From: Burkholderiales bacterium | Lineage (GTDB): Bacteria > Pseudomonadota > Gammaproteobacteria > Burkholderiales > Thiobacillaceae | DNA: 7,080 nucleotides | Assembly (NCBI GenBank): GCA_005793645.1 | Contig: SXRG01000099.1 | Span: 1-7,080, forward strand | Reading direction: 5' to 3' | In this document: positions 1 to 5,886 of the stretch, piece after piece | Numbering within the stretch: the first letter of the stretch is position 1 | How the letters are laid out: each line of letters opens with the position of its first letter | The notes under the pieces: generated by a model | What the model was told of the DNA's origin: nothing | The model's database searches: none | Seen by the model: the letters and a program-made list of their open reading frames with translations, nothing else | Position numbers and translations under genes: made by a program

Positions 1-146
1 ACTTCTGCTCGATGAAGATCAGCCAAGATGTTCGCGACTACGCTGCCGCGCAGGGAGTGTCTGAAACCGAGGCGGTACAGCGTGGTATGGCAGAGAAGTC
101 GGTGGAGTTTGTGAAGACCGGGGCCGAGGTCTATCACCGGATCTGA
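1..146 (+). CDS. thiC: Phosphomethylpyrimidine synthase ThiC, C-terminal end (partial)
   Basis: Only the last 47 codons and the TGA stop are inside the window; the reading frame begins at base 3. The peptide starts FCSMKISQDVRDYA and ends GAEVYHRI, which is the typical ThiC C-terminus. ThiC is a radical-SAM enzyme that converts aminoimidazole ribotide to the hydroxymethylpyrimidine phosphate of thiamine. Its [4Fe-4S] cluster is held by a C-terminal CX2CX4C motif, and the Cys in the visible FCSMKI should be the last ligand of that motif; the other two lie to the left of the window. The product feeds ThiD and ThiE, encoded about 1.1 kb downstream on the same strand. Any TPP riboswitch for thiC would lie outside the window. 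Identification is by family recognition and is firm for so short a piece. Confidence 0.93.
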   Translation, partial: FCSMKISQDVRDYAAAQGVSETEAVQRGMAEKSVEFVKTGAEVYHRI

Positions 147-151
147 CCCCT

Positions 152-409
152 ATGGACTGCCGCCTTGGTTGCGGGGCCTGTTGCATCGCGCCGTCGATCA
201 GCTCGCTGAACAAACCCGCCGGTGTACCGTGTCAGCACCTCGATGCAATCTGGCGTTGCCGTTTATTTGGACAGCCCGAGCGACCGGCCTGTTGCAGCGG
301 CCTGCAACCGTCAACCGAAATGTGTGGCGCCCATCGGGAAGCGGCCCTGGCCTACCTGTCCCATCTCGAAAGGGTGACTCGCCCTGCTACAATGCCGCAC
401 CCTAGCTAA
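152..409 (+). CDS. YkgJ family cysteine-cluster protein (putative Zn/Fe-binding)
   Basis: This 85-residue protein has nine cysteines in its first 58 residues (C3, C7, C10, C11, C27, C36, C47, C48, C58). The order MDCRLGCGACCIAPSIS, then KPAGVPC, then RCRLFGQPERPACC, then PSTEMCG is that of the YkgJ / UPF0153 family, annotated as zinc- or iron-chelating with no settled function. There is no signal peptide or membrane segment, so it is probably cytoplasmic. The ATG lies 5 bp after the thiC stop with no clear Shine-Dalgarno sequence, so translation may be coupled to thiC. Compared with relatives as I remember them, the loop between SISS and KPAGV is short (LN only), and C47-C48 is a doublet where one Cys is usual. 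The 3' end appears to contain the uppP promoter. Family call is confident; the role is unknown. Confidence 0.85.
   Translation: MDCRLGCGACCIAPSISSLNKPAGVPCQHLDAIWRCRLFGQPERPACCSGLQPSTEMCGAHREAALAYLSHLERVTRPATMPHPS
366..393 (+). promoter_or_regulatory. Putative sigma70 promoter for uppP (extended -10)
   Basis: An extended -10 element, TGCTACAAT, lies at 385-393. It is preceded at a 16-bp spacing by TCGAAA (366-371), which matches four of six bases of the -35 consensus. The expected start near 400 would give a leader of about 20 nt carrying AAAGG before the uppP GTG. The site lies inside the 3' end of the YkgJ gene. This is motif reading by eye and is not proven. Confidence 0.42.
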
Positions 410-419
410 AAGGCCTTGC

Positions 420-1238
420 GTGGACTCCCTTTATCTCTTTGCCCTGATTCTCGGCATCATCGAGGGTCTGACCGAATTCCTGCCCATCTCCAGCACCGGC
501 CATTTAATTATCGTCGGCGACCTGCTCGGTTATAACGATGCGGCCAGCAAGGTGTTCAAGATCGTCATCCAGCTCGCGGCCATCCTGGCGGTCTGTTGGG
601 ACTACCGTGATCGCCTGACCGGTGTGGTGCGCGGCCTACCGTCGGATACCGGCGCGCAGCGTTTTGTCGGTCTGTTGTTCGTCGGCTTCCTGCCCGCAGC
701 AGTACTGGGGCTAATGTTCCACTCCACGATCAAGGGTGCGCTCTTCAATCCGATCACCGTAGCCACGGCGCTGATCATCGGCGGACTGCTCATCCTCTGG
801 CTTGAAAAACGCCACTATCACCCGCGCATTCTGGCAGTAGAGACCATGCGCTGGACAGATGCCATGAAGATAGGTTTCGCCCAGACGCTGGCGATGATCC
901 CCGGTACTTCGCGCTCCGGCGCCACCATCCTGGGCGGCCTGTGGTTCGGACTGGACCGCAAAACGGCGGCTGAGTTTTCCTTCTTCCTCGCCATCCCGAC
1001 GATGTTCGCCGCCACAGCATACGACCTGTACAAAAACTGGGCGCTGCTCCGACTGGACGACCTGCCGGTATTTGCCATCGGTTTTGTCGCCGCATTTTTC
1101 TCTGCCATGTGGGCGGTGCGCGCCTTTATCCACTTTGTGTCGCAACACAGCTTTGTCGTATTCGCCTGGTATCGGATCGGCTTCGGACTGCTGGTGTTGG
1201 CCAGCGCTCACTTCGGCTGGGTGAACTGGACGGCCTGA
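420..1238 (+). CDS. uppP: Undecaprenyl-diphosphatase UppP (BacA)
   Basis: UppP is an integral inner-membrane phosphatase that removes a phosphate from undecaprenyl diphosphate to recycle the lipid carrier for peptidoglycan and other wall polymers; extra copies give bacitracin resistance. The 272-residue length matches the family. The acidic motif EGLTEFLPISSTGH lies at residues 15-28 (E15, E19 and H28 are the expected active-site positions), and PGTSRSGATI at 161-170 carries the conserved Arg165. The rest is a series of hydrophobic helices, ending in a membrane segment near residues 252-268. The start is GTG at 420, supported by AAAGG six bases upstream; no ATG is better placed. A promoter is proposed inside the preceding gene. 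Downstream, thiD begins 33 bp after the stop. Nothing looks broken or unusual. Confidence 0.96.
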   Translation: MDSLYLFALILGIIEGLTEFLPISSTGHLIIVGDLLGYNDAASKVFKIVIQLAAILAVCWDYRDRLTGVVRGLPSDTGAQRFVGLLFVGFLPAAVLGLMFHSTIKGALFNPITVATALIIGGLLILWLEKRHYHPRILAVETMRWTDAMKIGFAQTLAMIPGTSRSGATILGGLWFGLDRKTAAEFSFFLAIPTMFAATAYDLYKNWALLRLDDLPVFAIGFVAAFFSAMWAVRAFIHFVSQHSFVVFAWYRIGFGLLVLASAHFGWVNWTA

Positions 1239-1271
1239 GTAGGATCGCCCGATCTGCGGCATAATCCGCCC

Positions 1272-2123
1272 ATGATTGCCACGCCCCCCATCATCCTCAC
1301 CTTCGCCGCTACGGATCCTACCAGCGGCGCGGGACTTCAGGCAGACATCCTGACCCAGGCCAGCCTCGGCTGCCACCCGCTCACTGTGGTTACGGCCGTT
1401 ACCGTGCAGGACACGCGAGGGGTCGAAGATTTCATGGTGCTAGAGCCAGAATGGGTCGCCGACCAGGCCCGCGCCATCCTCGAAGACATGCCGGTCGCCG
1501 CCTTCAAGGTCGGCATGCTGGGCAACGCCGAGATTGTCGCCACCATCGCCGAGATCGTCTCGGATTACCCCGACATCCCGCTTATTCTCGATCCGGTCCT
1601 GGCCTCCGGGCGTGGCGATGACCTAGCCACGGAGGAGACGCTCGGCGCCCTGCGCGACCTGCTCCTGCCACAAACCACACTGATCACACCCAACAGCGTC
1701 GAGGCCCGCCGCCTGGTCGAGGAGGAGGAGGATGTCGAACCACCCGACCTTGATACCTGTGCCATGCGTCTACTCGACATGGGCTGCGAGTTCGTCCTCA
1801 TCACCGGCTCGCACGAACAAACCCCACAGGTGATCAACACCCTCTACGGCCTTGAAGATCAAGCGATCGCACTGGCCTGGGACCGTCTGCCACACAGCTA
1901 TCACGGCTCCGGCTGCACCCTCGCCTCCGCCATCGCCGCCTTGCTGGCTCAAGGCGTGGACATAGCCACGGCCATCAAGGACGCACAGGAATACACCTAC
2001 GAAACCCTGCGCAACGGCTTCCGCCCCGGCATGGGCCAGTTTATTCCGGATCGTCTGTTCTGGGCCCGCGAGGATGGCGCGGGCGCCCCCCTTGTGGAGA
2101 CCGACGATCGTGATGCCCCTTGA
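1272..2123 (+). CDS. thiD: Hydroxymethylpyrimidine/phosphomethylpyrimidine kinase ThiD
   Basis: ThiD phosphorylates HMP and then HMP-phosphate to HMP diphosphate, the pyrimidine substrate of ThiE. This is a ribokinase-fold cytoplasmic enzyme. At the N-terminus, ATDPTSGAGLQADI (residues 13-26) is the substrate-binding region, with T-S where many relatives have S-G. The middle has KVGMLG (79-84) and LDPVLASGRGD (106-116). LITPNSVEA (137-145) follows, and YHGSGCTLASAIA (210-222) forms the phosphate-binding anion hole with catalytic-site Cys215. At 283 residues it is slightly longer than the usual 260-270; the excess is the acidic C-terminal tail after RLFWARE, the part that overlaps thiE. The ATG at 1272 has no Shine-Dalgarno sequence but has CATAAT 6 bp before it (1260-1265), so a leaderless transcript is possible. 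The thiDE pair followed by hemL is a common gammaproteobacterial order. Confidence 0.95.
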   Translation: MIATPPIILTFAATDPTSGAGLQADILTQASLGCHPLTVVTAVTVQDTRGVEDFMVLEPEWVADQARAILEDMPVAAFKVGMLGNAEIVATIAEIVSDYPDIPLILDPVLASGRGDDLATEETLGALRDLLLPQTTLITPNSVEARRLVEEEEDVEPPDLDTCAMRLLDMGCEFVLITGSHEQTPQVINTLYGLEDQAIALAWDRLPHSYHGSGCTLASAIAALLAQGVDIATAIKDAQEYTYETLRNGFRPGMGQFIPDRLFWAREDGAGAPLVETDDRDAP

Positions 2124-2730
2124 GGGGCTCTATGCCATCACGCCGGACGAGCCCAATACGCGGCGGCTGCTGACCACCACCGAGGCCCTCCTGGCCGCGG
2201 GTTGCCGCATTCTGCAATATCGCCACAAAACAACCACACCGTGTCACCGCGCCGAACAGGCCGGCGCCCTACGCGCCCTCACCCACACCTACGGGGCGCG
2301 TCTGATCATCAACGATGATGTCGAGCTGGCCCTCACCGTTGGCGCCGACGGCGTACACCTCGGGGCCGACGATGGCGACCTGGCTGCGGCCCGCGCCCAT
2401 CTGCCGGCGCCCCTGTGTCTAGGCGCATCCTGCTACCAAAGCGTGGACAGCGCCCGTGCCGCGATCACCGCGGGCGCGGACTATGTCGCCTTCGGACGCT
2501 TCTTCCCCTCCACCTCCAAGCCCTTGGCACAACAGGCTCATCCCAACCTGTTACGCGCCGCTCGGCAACAATTGAACCGCCCCCTCTGTGCGATCGGGGG
2601 CATCACGGTGGATAATGCCCCCCCGTTGATCGCCGCCGGCGCCCATATGTTGGCCGTAATCGCCGCCCTGTACGATGCTGACGACCCCGGCGCCCAAGCC
2701 AGGGCCTTCATTAACCTGCTCAATCCTTAA
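2113..2730 (+). CDS. thiE: Thiamine-phosphate synthase ThiE
   Basis: ThiE joins HMP diphosphate to the thiazole phosphate, releasing pyrophosphate and giving thiamine monophosphate. From the chosen start it has 205 residues, normal for the TIM-barrel family. Motifs in order are ILQYRHK (33-39), INDDVELAL (66-74), DGVHLGADD (79-87), GASCY (104-108), DYVAFGRFFPSTSKP (123-137, the pyrophosphate/thiazole loop) and IGGIT (161-165). The ATG at 2113 puts MPLEGLYAITPD at the N-terminus, where the family normally begins, and overlaps the thiD stop by 11 bp. The immediately preceding GTG at 2110 is an alternative, because GGAGA at 2096-2100 is 9 nt from GTG but 12 nt from ATG. Upstream in-frame extension to 2074 is unlikely. 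The last six codons and stop form the first part of a three-copy 16-bp tandem repeat. Confidence 0.94.
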   Translation: MPLEGLYAITPDEPNTRRLLTTTEALLAAGCRILQYRHKTTTPCHRAEQAGALRALTHTYGARLIINDDVELALTVGADGVHLGADDGDLAAARAHLPAPLCLGASCYQSVDSARAAITAGADYVAFGRFFPSTSKPLAQQAHPNLLRAARQQLNRPLCAIGGITVDNAPPLIAAGAHMLAVIAALYDADDPGAQARAFINLLNP

Positions 2731-2758
2731 ACTGTTTAATCCTTAACCTGCCTCATCC
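2711..2758 (+). repeat. Three tandem imperfect 16-bp repeats across the thiE stop
   Basis: Three units abut exactly: TTAACCTGCTCAATCC (2711-2726), TTAAACTGTTTAATCC (2727-2742) and TTAACCTGCCTCATCC (2743-2758). Units 1 and 2, and units 1 and 3, share 13 of 16 bases; units 2 and 3 share 12. Unit 1 encodes the last residues of ThiE and the stop TAA begins unit 2. Unit 2 also contains the inverted repeat TTAAA-CTG-TTTAA (2727-2739). The array ends 11 bp before the hemL ATG. It may be slippage-derived or a set of protein-binding sites; the sequence does not decide. Confidence 0.8.
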
Positions 2759-2769
2759 GGACGCCTCTT

Positions 2770-4056
2770 ATGACCTCGCGCAATGACACCCTATTCGAAA
2801 AATCCCAACACCTTATCCCAGGTGGGGTGAACTCCCCCGTCCGCGCCTTCGGTTCGGTCGGCGGCACACCGCGTTTTTTTGAACGCGGACAGGGTGCACG
2901 CGTCACCGATGCCGACGGCAAGGAATACATCGACTATGTAGGTTCCTGGGGCCCGCTGATCCTCGGCCACGCCGAACCCGAGGTGGTACGCGCCGTACAA
3001 GAGGCGGCGGCCCGTGGCCTGTCGTTCGGAGCGCCCACCGCGATGGAGCTGGAGATGGCCGAACTCCTGACCCATCAACTCCCCTCGCTGGAACAGGTTC
3101 GCTTGGTCTCTTCCGGGACCGAGGCGACTATGAGCGCCATCCGCCTCGCCCGCGGCTTCACCGGTCGCTCGCTGCTGGTCAAGTTCGAGGGCTGTTACCA
3201 CGGCCACGCCGACAGCCTGCTGGTCAAGGCCGGTTCTGGGTTGCTGACCTTCGGAAACCCAAGTTCCGCTGGGGTGCCCGAGGATTTCATCAAGCACACC
3301 CTGGTGCTCAATTACAACGACATCGAGCAGGTCAACGAACTGTTCGCACAGCGCGGTAGTGAGATCGCCTGCATCATCGTCGAGGCGGTCGCTGGCAACA
3401 TGAATCTGATCACGCCGGCCCCGGGATTTCTCGCCTGTCTGCGTGACAACTGCACGAAACATGGCGCCGTCTTGATCTTCGATGAGGTGATGACCGGCTT
3501 CCGCGTCGGCCCGCAATGCGCCCAAGGCCTGTACGGCATCACGCCAGATCTCACCACGCTGGGCAAGGTAATCGGCGGGGGGCTACCGGTCGGTGCCTTC
3601 GGTGGCCGCAAGGACATCATGGCCCGGCTCGCGCCGCTCGGTCCGGTCTATCAGGCCGGCACCCTGTCCGGCAACCCGGTCGCCCTGGCCGCTGGCCTGG
3701 CCACCTTGAAGAAGGCCTTTGTGCCAGGTTTCTACGATGCCCTGGCCGCGCGCACCCGTCAGCTTGTCGATGGCCTCACCGCCCTCGCGCAGGAGACCGG
3801 CGTACCCTTCTCGGCACAGAGTGTCGGCGGCATGTTCGGCCTCTATTTCAATGCTCGGGTGCCCACCTCTTACGCCGAGGTCATGGCCTGCGATAAGGAC
3901 GCCTTCAACCGCTTCTTCCACCTCATGCTGCTACATGGTGTCTATCTCGCCCCCTCCGCGTTTGAGGCCGGTTTTGTCTCCGCTGCACATCAGACAGCCG
4001 ATCTCGAGGCCACTTTCACGGCCGCACGACACGCCTTCGAAAGACTCGCCGCTTAG
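2770..4056 (+). CDS. hemL: Glutamate-1-semialdehyde 2,1-aminomutase HemL
   Basis: HemL is a cytoplasmic PLP enzyme that moves the amino group of glutamate-1-semialdehyde to give 5-aminolevulinate, the last step of the C5 route into heme, siroheme and (bacterio)chlorophyll. The 428-residue length matches the family. The N-terminus has HLIPGGVNSPVRAF (14-27). SSGTEA (114-119) binds the PLP phosphate, GCYHGHADSLL (141-151) follows, IFDEVMTGFR (236-245) has the Asp that contacts the PLP ring nitrogen, and TLGKVIGGGLPVGAFGG (263-279) has Lys266, which forms the Schiff base. The C-terminus YLAPSAFEAGFVSAAH is also typical. The ATG at 2770 has only a weak upstream GGA. It lies 39 bp after thiE and is probably co-transcribed with it. 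The 16-bp repeats lie just before its start. It looks intact. Confidence 0.97.
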   Translation: MTSRNDTLFEKSQHLIPGGVNSPVRAFGSVGGTPRFFERGQGARVTDADGKEYIDYVGSWGPLILGHAEPEVVRAVQEAAARGLSFGAPTAMELEMAELLTHQLPSLEQVRLVSSGTEATMSAIRLARGFTGRSLLVKFEGCYHGHADSLLVKAGSGLLTFGNPSSAGVPEDFIKHTLVLNYNDIEQVNELFAQRGSEIACIIVEAVAGNMNLITPAPGFLACLRDNCTKHGAVLIFDEVMTGFRVGPQCAQGLYGITPDLTTLGKVIGGGLPVGAFGGRKDIMARLAPLGPVYQAGTLSGNPVALAAGLATLKKAFVPGFYDALAARTRQLVDGLTALAQETGVPFSAQSVGGMFGLYFNARVPTSYAEVMACDKDAFNRFFHLMLLHGVYLAPSAFEAGFVSAAHQTADLEATFTAARHAFERLAA

Positions 4057-4100
4057 TATTTCACTACACCGCCAGCCCAGCGTCCCTTCAATAATCGCCG

Positions 4101-5042
4101 ATGGAACTCGCCGCTGAGGACCAGCTCCGACTAGAGATCCTGTTTACGCGCCCGTTACAGGCCGTGCGCATCGACGAGTCACAACTCATCCTGCACGCCC
4201 TTGCCGAGGACGGCGAGGTACAGATCACCTTGCACCCCAACGATCGGCCAGAACGCTATATACGCCGACTACGCGAGGCCCTGGCCAACCGGTCACCAGG
4301 TTCCCCGAAGGGCTATCCGGTCCATCTGTCGCGCTGGATCCGGCACGGACAGGTGGGGAACGGACCGATGGCCGGTGACAATCTGGCGCAACTCCTGCTG
4401 TCCGGCGAACCCGAGGCCATCATCGCCGTCGCGCACTCACCTGCCTTGACCCACGAAATCGCCCGCCGGGCCTGGTGGGCCATGCCCAACATCGAAAATG
4501 CCCGGCTCATGCTGCAACGGTCTGCCGTCGCCAAAGGGGACATGGGGATCGTTCTGGCTAACTTTTTGATGGAACACCTACCCTTTCTACAGGAAGATCC
4601 CATCGCGATCATGGACACCGTGATCACTCTGCTCTACAGCGAGACCCTCAGCCCCACGCAAGAAGATACGATCTGGCGCCGTGGGCAGCGCAGTCGCTGC
4701 ATCTACTGCGGGTTTCTGGAACTGCGCGCCACGCGCCTGCCGGGTGCCACCGGCCCCGAGGATGACCGCGTCTTTGCCCGCACAGCCCTGGAGGTTCTCG
4801 ACAAACCAGAAACCCAGGAAGTAATCACGCGCACGCTCAATGCCATCGGCCAGCACTTCACGCAACGCCTCTCGCCGCACGCCACCGCCGAGACCACCGC
4901 GCTCGCACGGGTAAACGCCAATCTGGTGGAACCCATCTTTGCTCGCAGCACGGCAATCGGCACGCTGATGCGTGAAAAAACTGAACCGGCCTTACGGCCG
5001 GTTCAGGAGGGGTTGCTACGGGTGGCCAAAGCCACAACCTAG
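4101..5042 (+). CDS. dsrS: DsrS-like sulfur-oxidation-associated protein
   Basis: This 313-residue protein begins MELAAEDQLRLEILFTRPL and has a distinctive core, SGEPEAIIAVAHSPALTHE (101-119) then IARRAWWAMPNIENARLML (120-138). I recognise this as the DsrS family, the soluble cytoplasmic protein at the end of the dsr cluster of Allochromatium vinosum and related sulfur-storing bacteria. Its biochemical role is not established. There is no signal peptide or membrane segment; composition suggests an all-helical fold. A CIYC pair (C200, C203) could bind metal or be redox active, but I do not know that it is conserved. The ATG at 4101 has no Shine-Dalgarno sequence and is preceded by AATAAT 5 bp upstream. 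The gene lies 44 bp after hemL and no dsr neighbour is visible. Its last codons (residues 294-302) overlap a hairpin that seems to terminate the opposing transcript. Recognition is from memory, without alignment. Confidence 0.75.
   Translation: MELAAEDQLRLEILFTRPLQAVRIDESQLILHALAEDGEVQITLHPNDRPERYIRRLREALANRSPGSPKGYPVHLSRWIRHGQVGNGPMAGDNLAQLLLSGEPEAIIAVAHSPALTHEIARRAWWAMPNIENARLMLQRSAVAKGDMGIVLANFLMEHLPFLQEDPIAIMDTVITLLYSETLSPTQEDTIWRRGQRSRCIYCGFLELRATRLPGATGPEDDRVFARTALEVLDKPETQEVITRTLNAIGQHFTQRLSPHATAETTALARVNANLVEPIFARSTAIGTLMREKTEPALRPVQEGLLRVAKATT
4975..5006 (-). terminator. Intrinsic terminator of the minus-strand operon, inside the dsrS 3' end
   Basis: A perfect 11-bp GC-rich stem, CTGAACCGGCC (4981-4991) with GGCCGGTTCAG (4996-5006), has a 4-nt loop. 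On the plus strand it is preceded by six A (4975-4980), so on the minus strand the hairpin is directly followed by TTTTTT: the classic Rho-independent layout for transcripts coming from the DUF302 gene. It lies about 85 bp past the DUF302 stop and within the dsrS coding sequence. The plus-strand side has no T-run. Confidence 0.75.
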
Positions 5043-5049
5043 TGCGTCT

Positions 5050-5081
5050 CCACACGCAGATCCCGAGGGATCTGCGTGTGG
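5050..5081. terminator. Perfect 14-bp hairpin between convergent stop codons
   Basis: CCACACGCAGATCC (5050-5063) and GGATCTGCGTGTGG (5068-5081) are exact reverse complements around the loop CGAG. The hairpin starts 8 bp after the dsrS stop and ends 9 bp from the DUF302 stop. Its position points to transcription termination or 3'-end protection for both directions, but neither side has a T-run, so it is not a canonical intrinsic terminator. Confidence 0.6.
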
Positions 5082-5090
5082 CAATCCAGG

Positions 5091-5816
5091 TTACAGATCG
5101 CCGGTGGCAGCAGCCTGCATCATGTCATCCAGCTTAAAACGAATATCCTTGGCTGCCTTCACTAGATCATCCGGCACGCCCATGTGACCACTGATGGCAC
5201 TCAGCCAAGCGGTATCCCAATCCAGGGTCAGGACCCAAATCTGCTTCTGATTGTCTTCCATGACGGCAACACGACACGGCAGATAAACAATGGACTCAGG
5301 AGCGAACTTCAGCACCTCACGGCCTGCCGCGATATCACAATAATGGAATACCTCAATACGCGGACGCGTGGTATCACCCAGAACGGCCTCAAAATCCTTC
5401 CACATCGGGTTGTGACCGACGCGCTTCATATTGAGCTTGTTGGCCCTCAATTCCATCGACTGCACCACATCATCAAAGCTGAGACCTGCTTTAGCCTTGT
5501 ACTTGGTGCTCATCAGAATCATCATGTCCTTGGCATCCATACGGCCTGCACCAGACATCATGGGAATCATCTGGCCCATCAGCTTGGCCTTTTCCTCACG
5601 GGTCACGATACCGGACATCTCATAGGGTTTGGTGCCCTTCTGGTTCATGCCGATCGGCAACTGGAACGGGCCCGCATAGCGCGGCATCTGACTGTAAGTC
5701 GGCGCAGCCGCCACCCCAGGGACCATCGGGGCCGCAGGGACCAGGTAAGGGTTAGCCAAGGCGGTTGTGGTCAGTGCGGACAAGGTGATAAAAAAGGCAG
5801 ATGCAATGTGTTTCAT
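5091..5816 (-). CDS. Exported DUF302 domain protein
   Basis: This 241-residue protein starts with a signal peptide, MKHIASAFFITLSALTTTALA, with likely cleavage before NPY, so it is probably periplasmic. A proline/alanine-rich linker (about 24-55) leads into a methionine-rich segment (residues 80-102, eight Met). The DUF302 domain is at about 108-202, recognised by FHYCDIAAG (158-165) and YLPCRVAVMED (178-188), giving Cys160 and Cys181, followed by the strand QIWVLTLDW. DUF302 has no firmly assigned function. The ATG at 5816 is supported by AGGAG 7 nt upstream. It is the last gene of the minus-strand group after soxY, soxZ and a rhodanese, separated from the latter by 70 bp with a palindrome, so it may also have its own promoter. 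A sulfur- or redox-related periplasmic role is inference from neighbours only. Confidence 0.86.
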   Translation of the reverse strand: MKHIASAFFITLSALTTTALANPYLVPAAPMVPGVAAAPTYSQMPRYAGPFQLPIGMNQKGTKPYEMSGIVTREEKAKLMGQMIPMMSGAGRMDAKDMMILMSTKYKAKAGLSFDDVVQSMELRANKLNMKRVGHNPMWKDFEAVLGDTTRPRIEVFHYCDIAAGREVLKFAPESIVYLPCRVAVMEDNQKQIWVLTLDWDTAWLSAISGHMGVPDDLVKAAKDIRFKLDDMMQAAATGDL

Positions 5817-5862
5817 GGTGTGACTCCTGGTTGTAAGGCGATGACTCGATTCGTTATATATC

Positions 5863-5876
5863 TCAATGTGTATTGA
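5863..5876. promoter_or_regulatory. 14-bp palindrome upstream of the DUF302 gene
   Basis: TCAAT-GTGT-ATTGA has perfect 5-bp arms and lies in the AT-rich 70-bp gap between the rhodanese stop and the DUF302 start. On the minus strand it is directly followed by TATATAAC, which resembles a -10 element, though no good -35 is seen at the right distance. It could be an operator for a dimeric repressor. The arms are in the opposite orientation to an FNR/Dnr site (TTGAT-N4-ATCAA), so that family is not supported. Confidence 0.35.
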
Positions 5877-5886
5877 TTACCGTTTT

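Noticed and set aside
1239..1271. TPP riboswitch or other structured leader before thiD
   Set aside because: The gap is only 33 bp, too short for a THI element, and no THI-box sequence is present; only a small GATCG-CC-CGATC inverted repeat is seen.
711..1376. Long open frame on the minus strand opposite uppP/thiD
   Set aside because: It is antisense to two clear genes, has low-complexity Arg/Gly/Glu-rich composition and no family motif; such frames are common opposite GC-rich genes.
2113..2730. Possible degenerate ThiE because GVHLGADD differs from the frequent GVHLGQ form
   Set aside because: All other motifs and the length are normal, and variation at that position is tolerated in the family, so there is no reason to call it non-functional.
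2869..2888. Hairpin with a seven-T run inside hemL (CCGCGTT ... AACGCGG)
   Set aside because: It encodes the conserved PRFFERG region, lies 100 bp into an intact gene, and the T-run is in the loop rather than after the stem.
2791..3525. 244-codon minus-strand open frame opposite hemL
   Set aside because: The plus strand encodes an intact HemL with all its motifs; the antisense product resembles nothing and has no start signals.
5184..5876. 230-codon plus-strand open frame opposite the DUF302 gene
   Set aside because: The minus strand has a signal peptide, Shine-Dalgarno site and DUF302 motifs; the plus frame is His/Thr-rich without recognisable domains.
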